Origin: Halioglobus japonicus
GTDB taxonomy: Bacteria > Pseudomonadota > Gammaproteobacteria > Pseudomonadales > Halieaceae
Assembly: GCA_902705825.1 (NCBI GenBank)
Contig: CACSIL010000023.1
Span: forward strand, 365,344 to 429,343
DNA: 64,000 bases
Direction: 5' to 3'
Position numbers and translations under genes: made by a program. Shown here in pieces: positions 25,452 through 34,496 of this stretch; the stretch's first letter is position 1; each line of letters starts with the position of its first letter. Below the pieces are notes generated by a model. That model saw nothing but the letters and a program-made list of their open reading frames with translations. It made no database searches and was not told the DNA's origin.

Positions 25452-26023
25452 AAGTCGCCGGTTTTCTTTTGGTAGCGTTACTGGCCGGCTGCGCCAGCCA
25501 GACGATTCCACCCACCTATTATCTGCTGCGCTCCGATCAGGGTTTGCAATCCGGCGTGCTCAGTACATCCAAGCGTTATTCTCTGGGCAGCGTAGAAATT
25601 GCTGCCTACCTGGACCAACCGGGTCTGGTAATGGCAACGGGGAAGGACGAAATGCGTGCCGCCAACCAGAATCTCTGGGCGGAGCCTATTTATGATGGTG
25701 TACGCAATTTTCTCGCCACGGAGATCGCGCTGACCAGTGGCGAGGAGTTGTTGCCCACGAAGCTCACCAGAAATACGACAGTCGTGAATATTCGCATCGA
25801 CCAACTCCATGGAACACTGGATGGCCGAGCGCAGATAGTCGCCTTCTGGTGGCTGGTTCGCGGCGATGAAGTAGTATCCTTCAATCGCTTTGCCGACGCC
25901 CGCGCGTTGACCGCAAGTGGCTATAGCGCACTGGTGGATGCCGAAAAACTCTTGCTGGCTGAACTGGCGAAGCGAATTTCCGCATCCCTCGCTGAGCATG
26001 GACCTAAATCGGCAGCGGAATAA
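25448..26023 (+). CDS. pqiC: PqiC-type outer-membrane lipoprotein
   Basis: 191 residues with a lipobox (LLAG-C, Cys 17) and the ABC-type transport auxiliary lipoprotein fold (PPTYYLLRSD at the mature start; LGSVEIAAYLDQPGLVM; VSFNRFADARAL). PqiC binds the PqiB tunnel at the outer membrane. ATGA overlap with pqiB gives translational coupling. The 3' end overlaps by 20 bp the end of the converging lipoprotein gene. Confidence 0.92.
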   Translation: MKVAGFLLVALLAGCASQTIPPTYYLLRSDQGLQSGVLSTSKRYSLGSVEIAAYLDQPGLVMATGKDEMRAANQNLWAEPIYDGVRNFLATEIALTSGEELLPTKLTRNTTVVNIRIDQLHGTLDGRAQIVAFWWLVRGDEVVSFNRFADARALTASGYSALVDAEKLLLAELAKRISASLAEHGPKSAAE

Positions 26024-26672
26024 ACACCTTGGAAACCACGTGCACCGCGCCGGTCACAGCCCGGTTGCTCGAATCGCCCGCAATACCTGCCATCATCTCC
26101 TGTAAAACGATAATCTCGCCAAACAGTCGCTCAAAACTCAGGTTGTCGACCACGCCCTGATATTCATGCGTGATCAGGTAGTGTCGGCCATTGGGTTTAC
26201 GGGCATTTTTCAATTTCCATAGCAAGACCTCAACATTGTGAGCACTGGCCAGGAAGACCTCGGCATCGAGCTGGTCCGGCAAAAACACTTCCGGTTGATA
26301 TTCATACGCTTGCCTCAGCATACTGCCCAGTCCCACGACCAGCGCAAATACGCGATCGCCCCTGAAATCTGGATCAAACGCCAGATTCATTGCGGCGACA
26401 TCCTGCTTGTAGTCGAGCTCCGCAAACTGCAATTCATAGCGATGCACAGTGAGTTGTGCCAACCGCCCTTTTACCGTCATACCGGGAATTTTGCGCAACT
26501 GGTTTGGGTTGCGCTTGTAGAGCTTTACTACCAATTCTTTGACGTCTTCGCGGGTTCTGGTTATGAACTGATCCGTAACCAGATCGATATCCGACTTGAA
26601 AACGTTCTTCGCCTCATAACCTGAACAGGCACAGAGAAGTACACAGAGCAATATGACTAACTGGAAATTCAT
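26004..26672 (-). CDS. Lipoprotein of unknown function
   Basis: 222 residues with a lipoprotein signal (LLCVLLCAC, Cys about 16) and a mature domain containing ITRTREDVKELVVKLYKRNP and VFALVVGLGSMLRQAYEYQPEVFLPDQLDAE. I do not recognise the family. Predicted mixed alpha/beta, mature part in the periplasm. It converges on pqiC and shares its last 20 bp. No operon partner on its own strand. Confidence 0.75.
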   Translation of the reverse strand: MNFQLVILLCVLLCACSGYEAKNVFKSDIDLVTDQFITRTREDVKELVVKLYKRNPNQLRKIPGMTVKGRLAQLTVHRYELQFAELDYKQDVAAMNLAFDPDFRGDRVFALVVGLGSMLRQAYEYQPEVFLPDQLDAEVFLASAHNVEVLLWKLKNARKPNGRHYLITHEYQGVVDNLSFERLFGEIIVLQEMMAGIAGDSSNRAVTGAVHVVSKVFIPLPI

Positions 26673-27050
26673 GGCGGAAGTCTAACTGTAGCGGACATTT
26701 CGCGCGAGCCGCTATCGCGGCACGCTGTATAGAACACACGCAAATAATGGCCGTCACGACCACAAAATCCTTCTATTGCTGCAGAACCGAAAGTTGCAAT
26801 AATCTGGAGAAGATCACATAAATAGATGCCCTGCAGCGTCGCCAAAATGCTATCCTCATGCGCTGATAGCACATAATAAGTTACTGCAACTGCGCATCTA
26901 TCTGCCACTGACTAGGGATCGGGCCTTCGGTGTTTGCTCAGTTTTTTGGGTTCCGCCATTGGCGTATAGCACAAGGGTATCAGGATATTAATTCACAAGG
27001 TCACAGCTTGTTTCTGCCGATAACGCCGTGCGTGGAACACGTTGGCTAGC
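26673..27050. other. 378-bp gap with no clear gene
   Basis: The stretch upstream of both the unknown lipoprotein (minus) and the membrane pair (plus) holds their promoters. It contains a short perfect hairpin (GCCGC-TATC-GCGGC at 26708-26721) close to the lipoprotein start. A 79-codon frame on the minus strand has no ribosome site and no coding character. I see nothing else. Confidence 0.5.
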
Positions 27051-28196
27051 ATGCTGAGAATCACTGCCTTATCACTGCTGCTGGGCGCACTGGCCTTAAC
27101 CATCGGACTAGCACTGTTCTTTACGCCTGCAGAACAACAGACCCCTCCTCTGAGATGGGAGGCCTCTAGCGCAAAGGTTTTACTGGGCACACCCACCATT
27201 ATCGATACCGAATTGCAGCTTGAACTCGACGGCGCCGGCGCTGGCTTGGTTAGCCTGGCAGAAACGGATATAGAAGCAGATGACTTCTCATTCATACATC
27301 TCGCCCTGGAAGAACCCGTAGAAAGTCTTCATGTCACAATCGTCTGGACAGACGCACAAGAACCTCAAGTATCTCACTCCTACAAACTGGAAAACTATCT
27401 GCGCCAATCCATCTGGCTGGCAACGGATGAGTTAAGAGGGTGGTCGGGGGAGCTTGACACCCTGAGCCTGAGCTTTCAAGGCAAAGCCGATGACACGTTA
27501 GTTATCAAGGACTTCTCCATCTTTCCGGCGTCCACCACATACCAGTTATTGGCAATCTATTCTGACCTGACCGGCTATGCACCGTGGAACACGGCGGCCA
27601 TGAATACTTATACCGGCGCCTTTAACGCCTCTTCGTTCTACCCCATCGCATTAGCTGTAGCATTTCTGGCGCTCAGCCTGGCGGCATACAGGTTATTGCT
27701 TTTCATGTTGCGGACAAGGCTACGTTTCAGCTGGTCGGTGGTAGCGCTGATTTTTCTCAGTAACTGGGTCATTCTGGATATGCTATGGCAGTATCGGTTG
27801 TTGCATCAATTGGCCGATACGCACCGCGTTTTTTCCGGCAAGAACACCGAACAACGCCTCGCTGTTGGCCCCGACGCTGAGCTGTATAACTTTGCCTCGA
27901 GCGTAAAGCCACTGCTGGAATCAACAAACCCGCGGATTTTCGTCACATCGGATGATAACTACAGCGGCATGCGCACGGCCTACTATTTCTTTCCCTTGAA
28001 TGTGCACTGGTCCCTGTATGGCCCGCCGTTGCCGCACAGAAAGTTCTTGCGCAGGGGGGACTATATCGTGCTGATAAACCCCACCAATATGACGTTTGAC
28101 CCGAAACGAAGCCAGGTGAAAGCACCCAAGAGACGAGAGCTGGATGTCGAGCTCGTGTTGTCTGCTCCGTCCGGTACGGTGGTGCAGCTGAAATAA
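27051..28196 (+). CDS. Membrane protein of unknown function, partner of next gene
   Basis: About 381 residues: one N-terminal membrane helix, a beta-rich periplasmic region of about 150 residues (ends near the LVIKDFSIFPAS strand), two membrane helices (about 200-220 and 230-250), then a C-terminal soluble domain with FVTSDDNYSGMRTAYYFFPLNVHW and GDYIVLINPTN. The last part resembles the C-terminal domain seen in some hypothetical partners of GT-C glycosyltransferases, but I cannot name it. The next gene begins directly after its stop (TAA-ATG), so they act together. A TTG at 27042 is an alternative start. Confidence 0.72.
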   Translation: MLRITALSLLLGALALTIGLALFFTPAEQQTPPLRWEASSAKVLLGTPTIIDTELQLELDGAGAGLVSLAETDIEADDFSFIHLALEEPVESLHVTIVWTDAQEPQVSHSYKLENYLRQSIWLATDELRGWSGELDTLSLSFQGKADDTLVIKDFSIFPASTTYQLLAIYSDLTGYAPWNTAAMNTYTGAFNASSFYPIALAVAFLALSLAAYRLLLFMLRTRLRFSWSVVALIFLSNWVILDMLWQYRLLHQLADTHRVFSGKNTEQRLAVGPDAELYNFASSVKPLLESTNPRIFVTSDDNYSGMRTAYYFFPLNVHWSLYGPPLPHRKFLRRGDYIVLINPTNMTFDPKRSQVKAPKRRELDVELVLSAPSGTVVQLK

Positions 28197-29588
28197 ATGG
28201 ATACGATATTCGCCATTCTCGCATTGTTATTGCCGATCTTCCTTGGCGGGTTATGGTTGAACCTGTTGATGCCACAACAGGCTCCCGCCAGACCGGCTCT
28301 GGTATGGGGCAATGGAACACTCATTGGCCTGCTGCTTATTCCCCAATTCCTGTGGGGGCTGGACGCCGTGGGAATACCACTGTCCTTTTTCAGCACGGGT
28401 TTGCTGGCCAGCGCATTGATCGCAGCCGCAATTGCCGTGCATATCAAGCGCAATACACCTATACGAAGCATCGCCTGCGATACCGCTTTTTCCACCCTGC
28501 CAGCCTCACACCGGCTCCTGTTTCTCTTCCTTCTTTTTCTGGTAGTGCTTCGCTTTGCAACAGTGGGGCTGGAAATCCTGTGGCGCCCGCTGTTCCCCTG
28601 GGACGCAACGATGCACTGGGCAACAAAGGCAAGAGTGTGGTTTGAATTCCGCAGTATTCTGCCCTTTGTCGACAACAATGTCTGGCTGCAAATGGGTGGC
28701 GACGGTGTCTTTACCGATCGACATCCAGACTACCCGCACACGGTGCCACTTCTACAGGTATGGATGAACCTGGCCATTGGGCACTGGAACGAGAGCCTGA
28801 TGAATCTGCCCTGGCTGGTCTGCCTGATTGCCTTGGGAGCCGCGTTTTACAGCCAATTACGCAACGCCGGCACCGGTCCGCTGGTTGCGATGGGTTTTAC
28901 CTATTTATTGCTGTCCATGCCGTTGCTCAATATCCACGTGGCGCTGGCGGGCTACGCGGATTTATTCCTGGGTGCGACGTATTGTGCGGGCTTGATGGCC
29001 TTTCACAACTGGGTGAACACACGCTGGCGATCACAGGCGCTATTGGCTGTTTTCTTTGCCCTGGCCTGCCTGGTGATCAAAGGCGAAGGCCTCCCCTGGG
29101 CTCTCACCTTCATCCCCGCATTGTTGCTGGTACCGCGCACACGACACAAAGCCCTCAAATTGGCGGCACTTGGTGTACTGGGCCTGATTTTTCTGGCCAT
29201 TGTGATGCAGAAAAATCCGCTCATCATCAAACAACTGCTGGCTTCGGTGACAGAGTTTCACCCCGATGGTCTCTCCGGCACGATACAGGCGGTCTGGTTA
29301 CACGATAACTTTCATCTGCTTGGCTATCTGTTGCTGGCCATCATTCCAATGGGGCTCACCATCCCCGGCGCATTCACAAAAACGTATTTGAGCATCAGCG
29401 CTGCGCTGCTCTGTGCCGTATTGATGTTCCTGTTTCTGTTCCTGTTTACCGTCTACGGTGCCGGTGCCTCCAATTTTACAGGCGTTGGACGGCTGTGCAT
29501 TCAACTCGCGCCCGGCTTGCTTTTCCTCAGCGCGATGCTGTGCAACGATCTACTTGCCCGCAGCAGGGCCACCGAAGCCGTACGCTGA
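28197..29588 (+). CDS. Polytopic membrane protein, GT-C glycosyltransferase-like
   Basis: 463 residues, about eleven membrane helices. After the second or third helix there is a large loop with WRPLFPWDATMHWATKARVW and DRHPDYPHTVPLLQVW. The acidic residue beside an aromatic cluster and the following His/Pro-rich loop resemble GT-C enzymes that use polyprenyl-phosphate sugars. No exact family recognised; a non-enzymatic role is possible. Immediately follows the previous gene without a spacer. Confidence 0.75.
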   Translation: MDTIFAILALLLPIFLGGLWLNLLMPQQAPARPALVWGNGTLIGLLLIPQFLWGLDAVGIPLSFFSTGLLASALIAAAIAVHIKRNTPIRSIACDTAFSTLPASHRLLFLFLLFLVVLRFATVGLEILWRPLFPWDATMHWATKARVWFEFRSILPFVDNNVWLQMGGDGVFTDRHPDYPHTVPLLQVWMNLAIGHWNESLMNLPWLVCLIALGAAFYSQLRNAGTGPLVAMGFTYLLLSMPLLNIHVALAGYADLFLGATYCAGLMAFHNWVNTRWRSQALLAVFFALACLVIKGEGLPWALTFIPALLLVPRTRHKALKLAALGVLGLIFLAIVMQKNPLIIKQLLASVTEFHPDGLSGTIQAVWLHDNFHLLGYLLLAIIPMGLTIPGAFTKTYLSISAALLCAVLMFLFLFLFTVYGAGASNFTGVGRLCIQLAPGLLFLSAMLCNDLLARSRATEAVR

Positions 29589-29695
29589 TTTCAGTGTACG
29601 GATGTATGCTTTCCCGGAAAAGTTGCTAACATACTCCCATAACCCCATCGCGCCAAAGGCGAGTCAGGCAGCGCGTCTGTACTCAGGAGATCATA

Positions 29696-30943
29696 ATGAC
29701 AGAGGTAGCAGAAAACCTTCCCCCGATTGAAACCATCTACAACCCCAACTCCAGAGAGTATATGGAGAACCCCGTTCCGCAATGCCTGGAGCTCGCCCGA
29801 CGCGGCCGACTGGTGTGGTATGAGCCCTGGCAGGCATGGATCATGACGCGGATGGACGACATCATGGCGTGCTGGAAGACTGAACCCCTGTCCTCCGATT
29901 TCTACGATTGGGAGTATGCACCAAAGCGGCCACCTGAAGAGGAATGGAGCAACTTCGAGCGCGCCCTGATCGGTCACAGCCTGCTCGCAGATCACGATCA
30001 TCACAGACTGGTACGACGCGTTACCGCCCCGGCATTTTCACGCAATGTTGTCGACAAGATACAGGCGCGCATTGAACCGGAGATCAAAAAGCTGTTTGAT
30101 GAATTGGGCTCGCCGGATGAGTTTGATTATCGAGAGAAAATCGCCTTTCACATCCCCTTCATATCCATCACCCGCATGGTTGGCATTCCTGAAAAATACT
30201 GGCCGGAGATAAAGCAGGTCATTGTAACGTTCACCGAGACCTGGAACCCCACCATATCCGACGAGCAGCGCGAGAGCGCGCGACAGGACAGCAACCGCGC
30301 CATCACCATCCTTAAAAAAATTATCGATGAACGCCGCAATGCGCCACAACAGGATGACTTCCTTAGTACCCTACTGCGTATCGAAGCGGAGAACGAAGGG
30401 TTTGAAGAAGGCGATATTATCACGCTGATTCTCGCGCTAATCGGTGCCGGCGCAGACACTACTCTGGTCGCTCAACAGTGGTCTGTTTATGCATTGTTGA
30501 AAAATGACCGAAGCCAGATAGCCAAGGCTCTGGCCACGCCCGACAGCTTCTCCAATGCCTTTAGTGAGATCAGCCGCTGGGGTATATCCTCGAAAATGGG
30601 TTTCGCCCGCTACGCCCCCCAGGACATGGAGTTTATGGGAGAGCAATTGCGCAAGGGTGTCATGGTGCTGATGATGCCGCACCTGAAAGACCACAACCCC
30701 GACTACTTTGAAAACCCCGAGAAGTTTGACGTAGAGCGTGTGTTCGAGCCGGACGCCACCTTCGGCTACGGGCCGCGCTTCTGCATCGGCGCTGCACTTG
30801 CCAAGCGTCAGCTCTATCTGAGCGTGTCAGAACTATTCAAGCGCTTTCCCAACGTGGAACTGGCCAAAGAGCCCGAGCGGGACGAAAGCGATCACAACGC
30901 CGTAGTGTTCAAACGGCTGCTACTGAAAACAAATTGTCGCTAA
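29696..30943 (+). CDS. Cytochrome P450
   Basis: 415 residues, soluble bacterial class I P450. I-helix oxygen-binding AGADTT at 251-256, K-helix E-x-x-R at 291-294 (EISR), and heme loop FGYGPRFCIGAA with the thiolate Cys363. It would hydroxylate a hydrophobic substrate with electrons from a ferredoxin system, which is not encoded nearby. CAGGAGA lies at the right distance from ATG. A quinohemoprotein dehydrogenase follows after 23 bp, which suggests that the alcohol formed by the P450 is the dehydrogenase substrate. Confidence 0.93.
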   Translation: MTEVAENLPPIETIYNPNSREYMENPVPQCLELARRGRLVWYEPWQAWIMTRMDDIMACWKTEPLSSDFYDWEYAPKRPPEEEWSNFERALIGHSLLADHDHHRLVRRVTAPAFSRNVVDKIQARIEPEIKKLFDELGSPDEFDYREKIAFHIPFISITRMVGIPEKYWPEIKQVIVTFTETWNPTISDEQRESARQDSNRAITILKKIIDERRNAPQQDDFLSTLLRIEAENEGFEEGDIITLILALIGAGADTTLVAQQWSVYALLKNDRSQIAKALATPDSFSNAFSEISRWGISSKMGFARYAPQDMEFMGEQLRKGVMVLMMPHLKDHNPDYFENPEKFDVERVFEPDATFGYGPRFCIGAALAKRQLYLSVSELFKRFPNVELAKEPERDESDHNAVVFKRLLLKTNCR

Positions 30944-30966
30944 GGTAACGCGGCGGAGAGATAGCG

Positions 30967-32949
30967 ATGAGAAAATTTGCCAAACGACTACTGCTTGCGC
31001 TGCTGGCAATCGCGCTCATAGCGGGCTCCGCCGTACTGATGATGGACTCCCCCGGCAAGACGCTGGAGGCATTCGTCATTCGCCATGCAAATAAACTGCC
31101 ACTGGAGTTCCTCGGCGAACAGCTGTTCGACAAACACTGTGCCTCCTGTCACGACAACCCCGCGATGCACGCGCCGACACGGGAAGCCCTGTCCGGTTTT
31201 TCCAAAGAGAGCATTCTGGTGGCCATGGAGTTTGGCAAAATGCAGCCTATGGCCGCCGGGTTATTGCAGCAGGAACGGTTTTTAATCGCCACCTACCTCG
31301 CCGGTAGTGCGCCAGATGCAAATGGCTGGATAGAACAAAACCTCTGCGATACGCCCACCGCGAATGGCAGCCAGGAGTATGTCGGTAACTGGGGCCTGGG
31401 TAATCACAACAGGCGTTTCGTCAGCAGTGAAATGGCTGGCATCAACCGCAGTAATGTCGGCACGCTGGAACTCGTCTGGAGCCTGGCCTTCCCGCGCGTG
31501 ACCGATATGCGCTCACAGCCCGCCATTATCGGCGACACCCTGTACTTCGGTGATAAAACCGGACAACTCTACGCACTCGATCGCACCAGCGGCTGTATCA
31601 GAGCGCACACCAAGGTGTTCAGCGGTGTTCGTTCCGCAATTACCGTAGCGACACTCAAGGATGGCAGCAAGCTACTCATCTTTGCCGATTCACTTGCCAC
31701 CGTGTTCGCCATGGACCCACAAACTCTGGAGGTCGTATGGCAGCACTCAGCCCGCCTGTTCAACACCTCGGTAATCTCAGGTTCTATCAGCTATTACGAC
31801 AACCAACTGTTTGTGCCAATATCTTCGTTTGAAGTGGCCGCTGCGGGCAGCCCCAGCCATATTTGTTGTACCTCTCATGGCGGAGTTATTGCACTCGATG
31901 CCAGCAACGGTGAGCAACTGTGGCAGTGGCACGCGACTCCAGACGCGACTCTGCAGGGACAGAATGCTGCCGGGCAGGACCTGTTCGGCCCCTCCGGCGC
32001 ATCGGTATGGACAACGCCTGCTATAGACAGCAAGCGCAATCGTATCTATATCGGCACGGGAGAGAACCTCACTCATCCCGCGACGACCACCTCGGATGCG
32101 ATTGTTGCGCTGGACATGGACAGTGGCGAAATGGCCTGGCACTTCCAAGCGACCACCGGTGATGTATGGAACGCCGCCTGCCTTAACGACGGCGCCAACT
32201 GCCCTGACAACGCCGGAGGTGATTTCGATTTCGGGGCGTCTGTCATCATCGCCCAGAATCGCGATGGTTCAGACATTCTACTGGCCGGGCAAAAATCGGG
32301 CGAGGTGTTCGCTCTCAACCCGGACACGCAATCTCCTGAGGGTGAAGTCCTGTGGCGCAATCGTGTCAGTCTCGGCACCACCAATGGCGGCATTCACTGG
32401 GGCATGGCCGTCTCCGGACAACACCTGGTGGTACCGGTTGCAGATCCGGAGCGGGATCGACCAGGATACACCCCGCAACCGGGACTGTATGTGCTGGATG
32501 TGTCAAGTGGCGAGTTGCTCTGGCAGAAGCCTGTCGAGCGCGGCTGTGATATAGCAGAGGAAAACAGGCCTCTGATTGGGCTGGAGAGTATGCGCTCCGG
32601 CAAACAACCGGAACTGTCGGAATTGTATAAGTGTTCGTTTTACTACGGCTTGTCAGCCGCCGCGACTGCGACACCCGAGCTCGCGTTCAGCGCCGGCCTC
32701 GATGGCAAGCTGCGTGCGTATGACATAGACACAGGTGAGATAGTCTGGCAAACGCAGACCGCGCTACCCTTCACTGCCAGCAACGGCATTACGGGTCACG
32801 GCGGCGCCATCGATGTCAGCGGCCAGGTTTTGGCGGACGGCTGGCTTTACGTGCAATCCGGTTACTCCATGTTCGGGCAACTTCCGGGGAATATGCTGCT
32901 TGCCTACAAAATAGCGCCCTCACACCTACCCTCAAACGAGGCACCATAA
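30967..32949 (+). CDS. PQQ/cytochrome c dehydrogenase (polyvinyl-alcohol-dehydrogenase-like)
   Basis: 660 residues. Export signal or anchor (about 8-26), then a short cytochrome c domain with heme motif CASCH (58-62) and a likely distal Met near MQPMAAG, then a PQQ-type eight-bladed propeller with repeated W-x-W-type blade ends (GEQLWQWHA, GEMAWHFQA, GELLWQKP, GEIVWQTQT). A vicinal CC (HICCTSHGG), as in quinoprotein alcohol dehydrogenases, is present. The cytochrome-first order is that of polyvinyl alcohol dehydrogenase. It would oxidise an alcohol in the periplasm and pass electrons to the respiratory chain. Probably co-transcribed with the P450. Confidence 0.88.
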   Translation: MRKFAKRLLLALLAIALIAGSAVLMMDSPGKTLEAFVIRHANKLPLEFLGEQLFDKHCASCHDNPAMHAPTREALSGFSKESILVAMEFGKMQPMAAGLLQQERFLIATYLAGSAPDANGWIEQNLCDTPTANGSQEYVGNWGLGNHNRRFVSSEMAGINRSNVGTLELVWSLAFPRVTDMRSQPAIIGDTLYFGDKTGQLYALDRTSGCIRAHTKVFSGVRSAITVATLKDGSKLLIFADSLATVFAMDPQTLEVVWQHSARLFNTSVISGSISYYDNQLFVPISSFEVAAAGSPSHICCTSHGGVIALDASNGEQLWQWHATPDATLQGQNAAGQDLFGPSGASVWTTPAIDSKRNRIYIGTGENLTHPATTTSDAIVALDMDSGEMAWHFQATTGDVWNAACLNDGANCPDNAGGDFDFGASVIIAQNRDGSDILLAGQKSGEVFALNPDTQSPEGEVLWRNRVSLGTTNGGIHWGMAVSGQHLVVPVADPERDRPGYTPQPGLYVLDVSSGELLWQKPVERGCDIAEENRPLIGLESMRSGKQPELSELYKCSFYYGLSAAATATPELAFSAGLDGKLRAYDIDTGEIVWQTQTALPFTASNGITGHGGAIDVSGQVLADGWLYVQSGYSMFGQLPGNMLLAYKIAPSHLPSNEAP

Positions 32950-33121
32950 CCCACCGGAAGGCCCATGACAGGTGTAGAAAATCTGACTCGCAGAGTCACT
33001 ACCTGCAGCCTGACACTTGATACTATTTATCACCGCGTCATTGACGGCTCACTGTAAAGCGGCGGTAGAGCAATTAGCGTAGAAGCTATATCATCAAGGT
33101 TTAGCCTCAAGGAGCCCTGCC

Positions 33122-33361
33122 ATGGATCTACCAAAACGCGCCGCTGACACCCCTTACGGAGTTCTGGTAAAGCCCGGAAAAGCGTATTTCTGGTGCGCCT
33201 GCGGGCTGAGCGAAAGCCAACCGTTCTGCGATGGCTCACACAAGGATACCGGCTTCTCCCCGGTACGCTATGAGGCAACAGAGGACGCCAAAGTGTTTTT
33301 CTGCGGCTGTAAAGCCACGGGCAACCAGCCTCTGTGCGACGGCAGTCACAGCAGCACCTGA
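33122..33361 (+). CDS. Tandem CDGSH iron-sulfur protein
   Basis: 79 residues with two CDGSH-type motifs: C25-x-C27...C36-D-G-S-H40 and C61-x-C63...C72-D-G-S-H76. Each should bind a [2Fe-2S] cluster by three Cys and one His. Such small bacterial proteins act in iron-sulfur or redox handling. Good ribosome site (AAGGAG) before ATG. The stop codon is followed directly by the TTG start of the DNA glycosylase gene, so the two are coupled. Confidence 0.92.
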   Translation: MDLPKRAADTPYGVLVKPGKAYFWCACGLSESQPFCDGSHKDTGFSPVRYEATEDAKVFFCGCKATGNQPLCDGSHSST

Positions 33362-34033
33362 TTGGAAAGCTTCTCACAGATACACCAACGCGCCTGCGAA
33401 CGTCACGGCGGGGCAGCGGCACTCAAACCGCTAATGCCCAGCGTGCGCAGTTCAACAGCGTTGGCCCGAAGCAAGGACGACCGCTGGCTGGCGCAGATGA
33501 CCCGCTGTGTATTCCAGGCGGGCTTTGTATGGCGGGTGGTCGATCATAAATGGGACGATTTCGAAGATGTCTTTTTCGGCTTTCCGGCAGAGAAAATCGT
33601 TATGCTCAGCCCCGAACAGATCGATCGATTCGCCACAAACCCACGCATCATCCGCAATCGCCAGAAAGTACTGAGTATTCAAGCCAATGCGCTGTTCGTG
33701 CTGGATATCGCTAAAAAGCACGGGAGCTTCGGCAAGTTTGTCGCACGCTGGCCGCAGCAGGATTTGATTGGACTGCTCTCTGTAATGAAAAATCAGGGCA
33801 GTCGACTGGGTGGAATGACCGGGCAGCGCGTACTGCGTAATATGGGCAAAGACACTTTCATCCTTACCGCGGATGTTATCCGCTGCCTCAAGCGCACGGG
33901 GCTGGACGTAGGCGACAACCCGGTCAGCAAACGGAAATTGCAGCTCATCCAGGACACCTTCAATCAATGGCACGATGAATCAGGGCTGCCATATAGCCAC
34001 ATCAGTCGCAATTGCGCGCTTTCCCTGGAGTAA
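33362..34033 (+). CDS. DNA-3-methyladenine glycosylase I (Tag family)
   Basis: 223 residues related to Tag, which removes N3-methyladenine from DNA. The block MTRCVFQAGFVWRVVDHKWDDFEDVFFGF matches the family's helix with substrate-pocket aromatics and catalytic surroundings, followed by RIIRNRQKVLSIQANA. The usual N-terminal Cys/His zinc knot of E. coli Tag is not obvious, as in many divergent members. TTG start directly after the CDGSH stop. Coupling of an iron-sulfur protein with a glycosylase that needs no cluster is unexplained. Confidence 0.82.
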   Translation: MESFSQIHQRACERHGGAAALKPLMPSVRSSTALARSKDDRWLAQMTRCVFQAGFVWRVVDHKWDDFEDVFFGFPAEKIVMLSPEQIDRFATNPRIIRNRQKVLSIQANALFVLDIAKKHGSFGKFVARWPQQDLIGLLSVMKNQGSRLGGMTGQRVLRNMGKDTFILTADVIRCLKRTGLDVGDNPVSKRKLQLIQDTFNQWHDESGLPYSHISRNCALSLE

Positions 34034-34222
34034 CTGTTGCCGCGCAAATTGTAGTTAGAAGTACCGCTGACACGGCAACCCTGCTAAGCCAACCCGTCAA
34101 CTTGTGACAGCGCTCACAGATACCATTCATATTCCCCGTTTTCGCCGTGTACGCTAGTGCAACCCACCCTATTTTCTATCAGACTATGCCCCATGTTAGA
34201 TGCAACATAAAAGGAGACCGCA

Positions 34223-34444
34223 ATGTCTGCTGAACGAGCTTCACTCTATGTACAAGAACCGAATCGCTTCACTCTCGAAGTGGTAGCGTCCGAAAAGGCA
34301 GCCTATGATGGCGAGGAGCGCCGCATGGAAACGCGACGCCAGGGTAAGGACCGCCGTATCGATGTACGCTTCAACCTGACCAAACAGGACCGCCGCGAAA
34401 ATGTCGGCCGTCGCGCGGAAGACGTACTACCCAAGTTCTGGTAA
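34223..34444 (+). CDS. Small Arg-rich protein of unknown function
   Basis: 73 residues, 14 or so Arg, with a repeated charged pattern ERR-x3-RR-x3-DRR and later DRR-x4-GRR. AAGGAG lies 7 nt upstream of ATG, so it is surely translated. No membrane segment or signal. The regular i,i+4 spacing of Arg/Glu suggests a highly charged helix that could bind nucleic acid or another protein. Not recognised. Confidence 0.75.
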   Translation: MSAERASLYVQEPNRFTLEVVASEKAAYDGEERRMETRRQGKDRRIDVRFNLTKQDRRENVGRRAEDVLPKFW

Positions 34445-34456
34445 TTCCACCCTGGA

Positions 34457-34479
34457 GGGGGCAGCAGATACGCTCCCCC
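34457..34479. terminator. G/C stem-loop between converging genes
   Basis: A stem of GGGGG and AGC pairing with GCT and CCCCC (one bulged C) with a 6-nt loop sits in the 52-bp gap between the Arg-rich protein gene and ctaA. No T-run follows; probable bidirectional transcript end. Confidence 0.4.
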
Positions 34480-34496
34480 ACCCACCTCTACTCGTA

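Noticed and set aside
26669-26908. 79-codon minus-strand frame upstream of the unknown lipoprotein
   Set aside because: No ribosome site, no domain or signal, overlaps the lipoprotein start region; reads like non-coding DNA.
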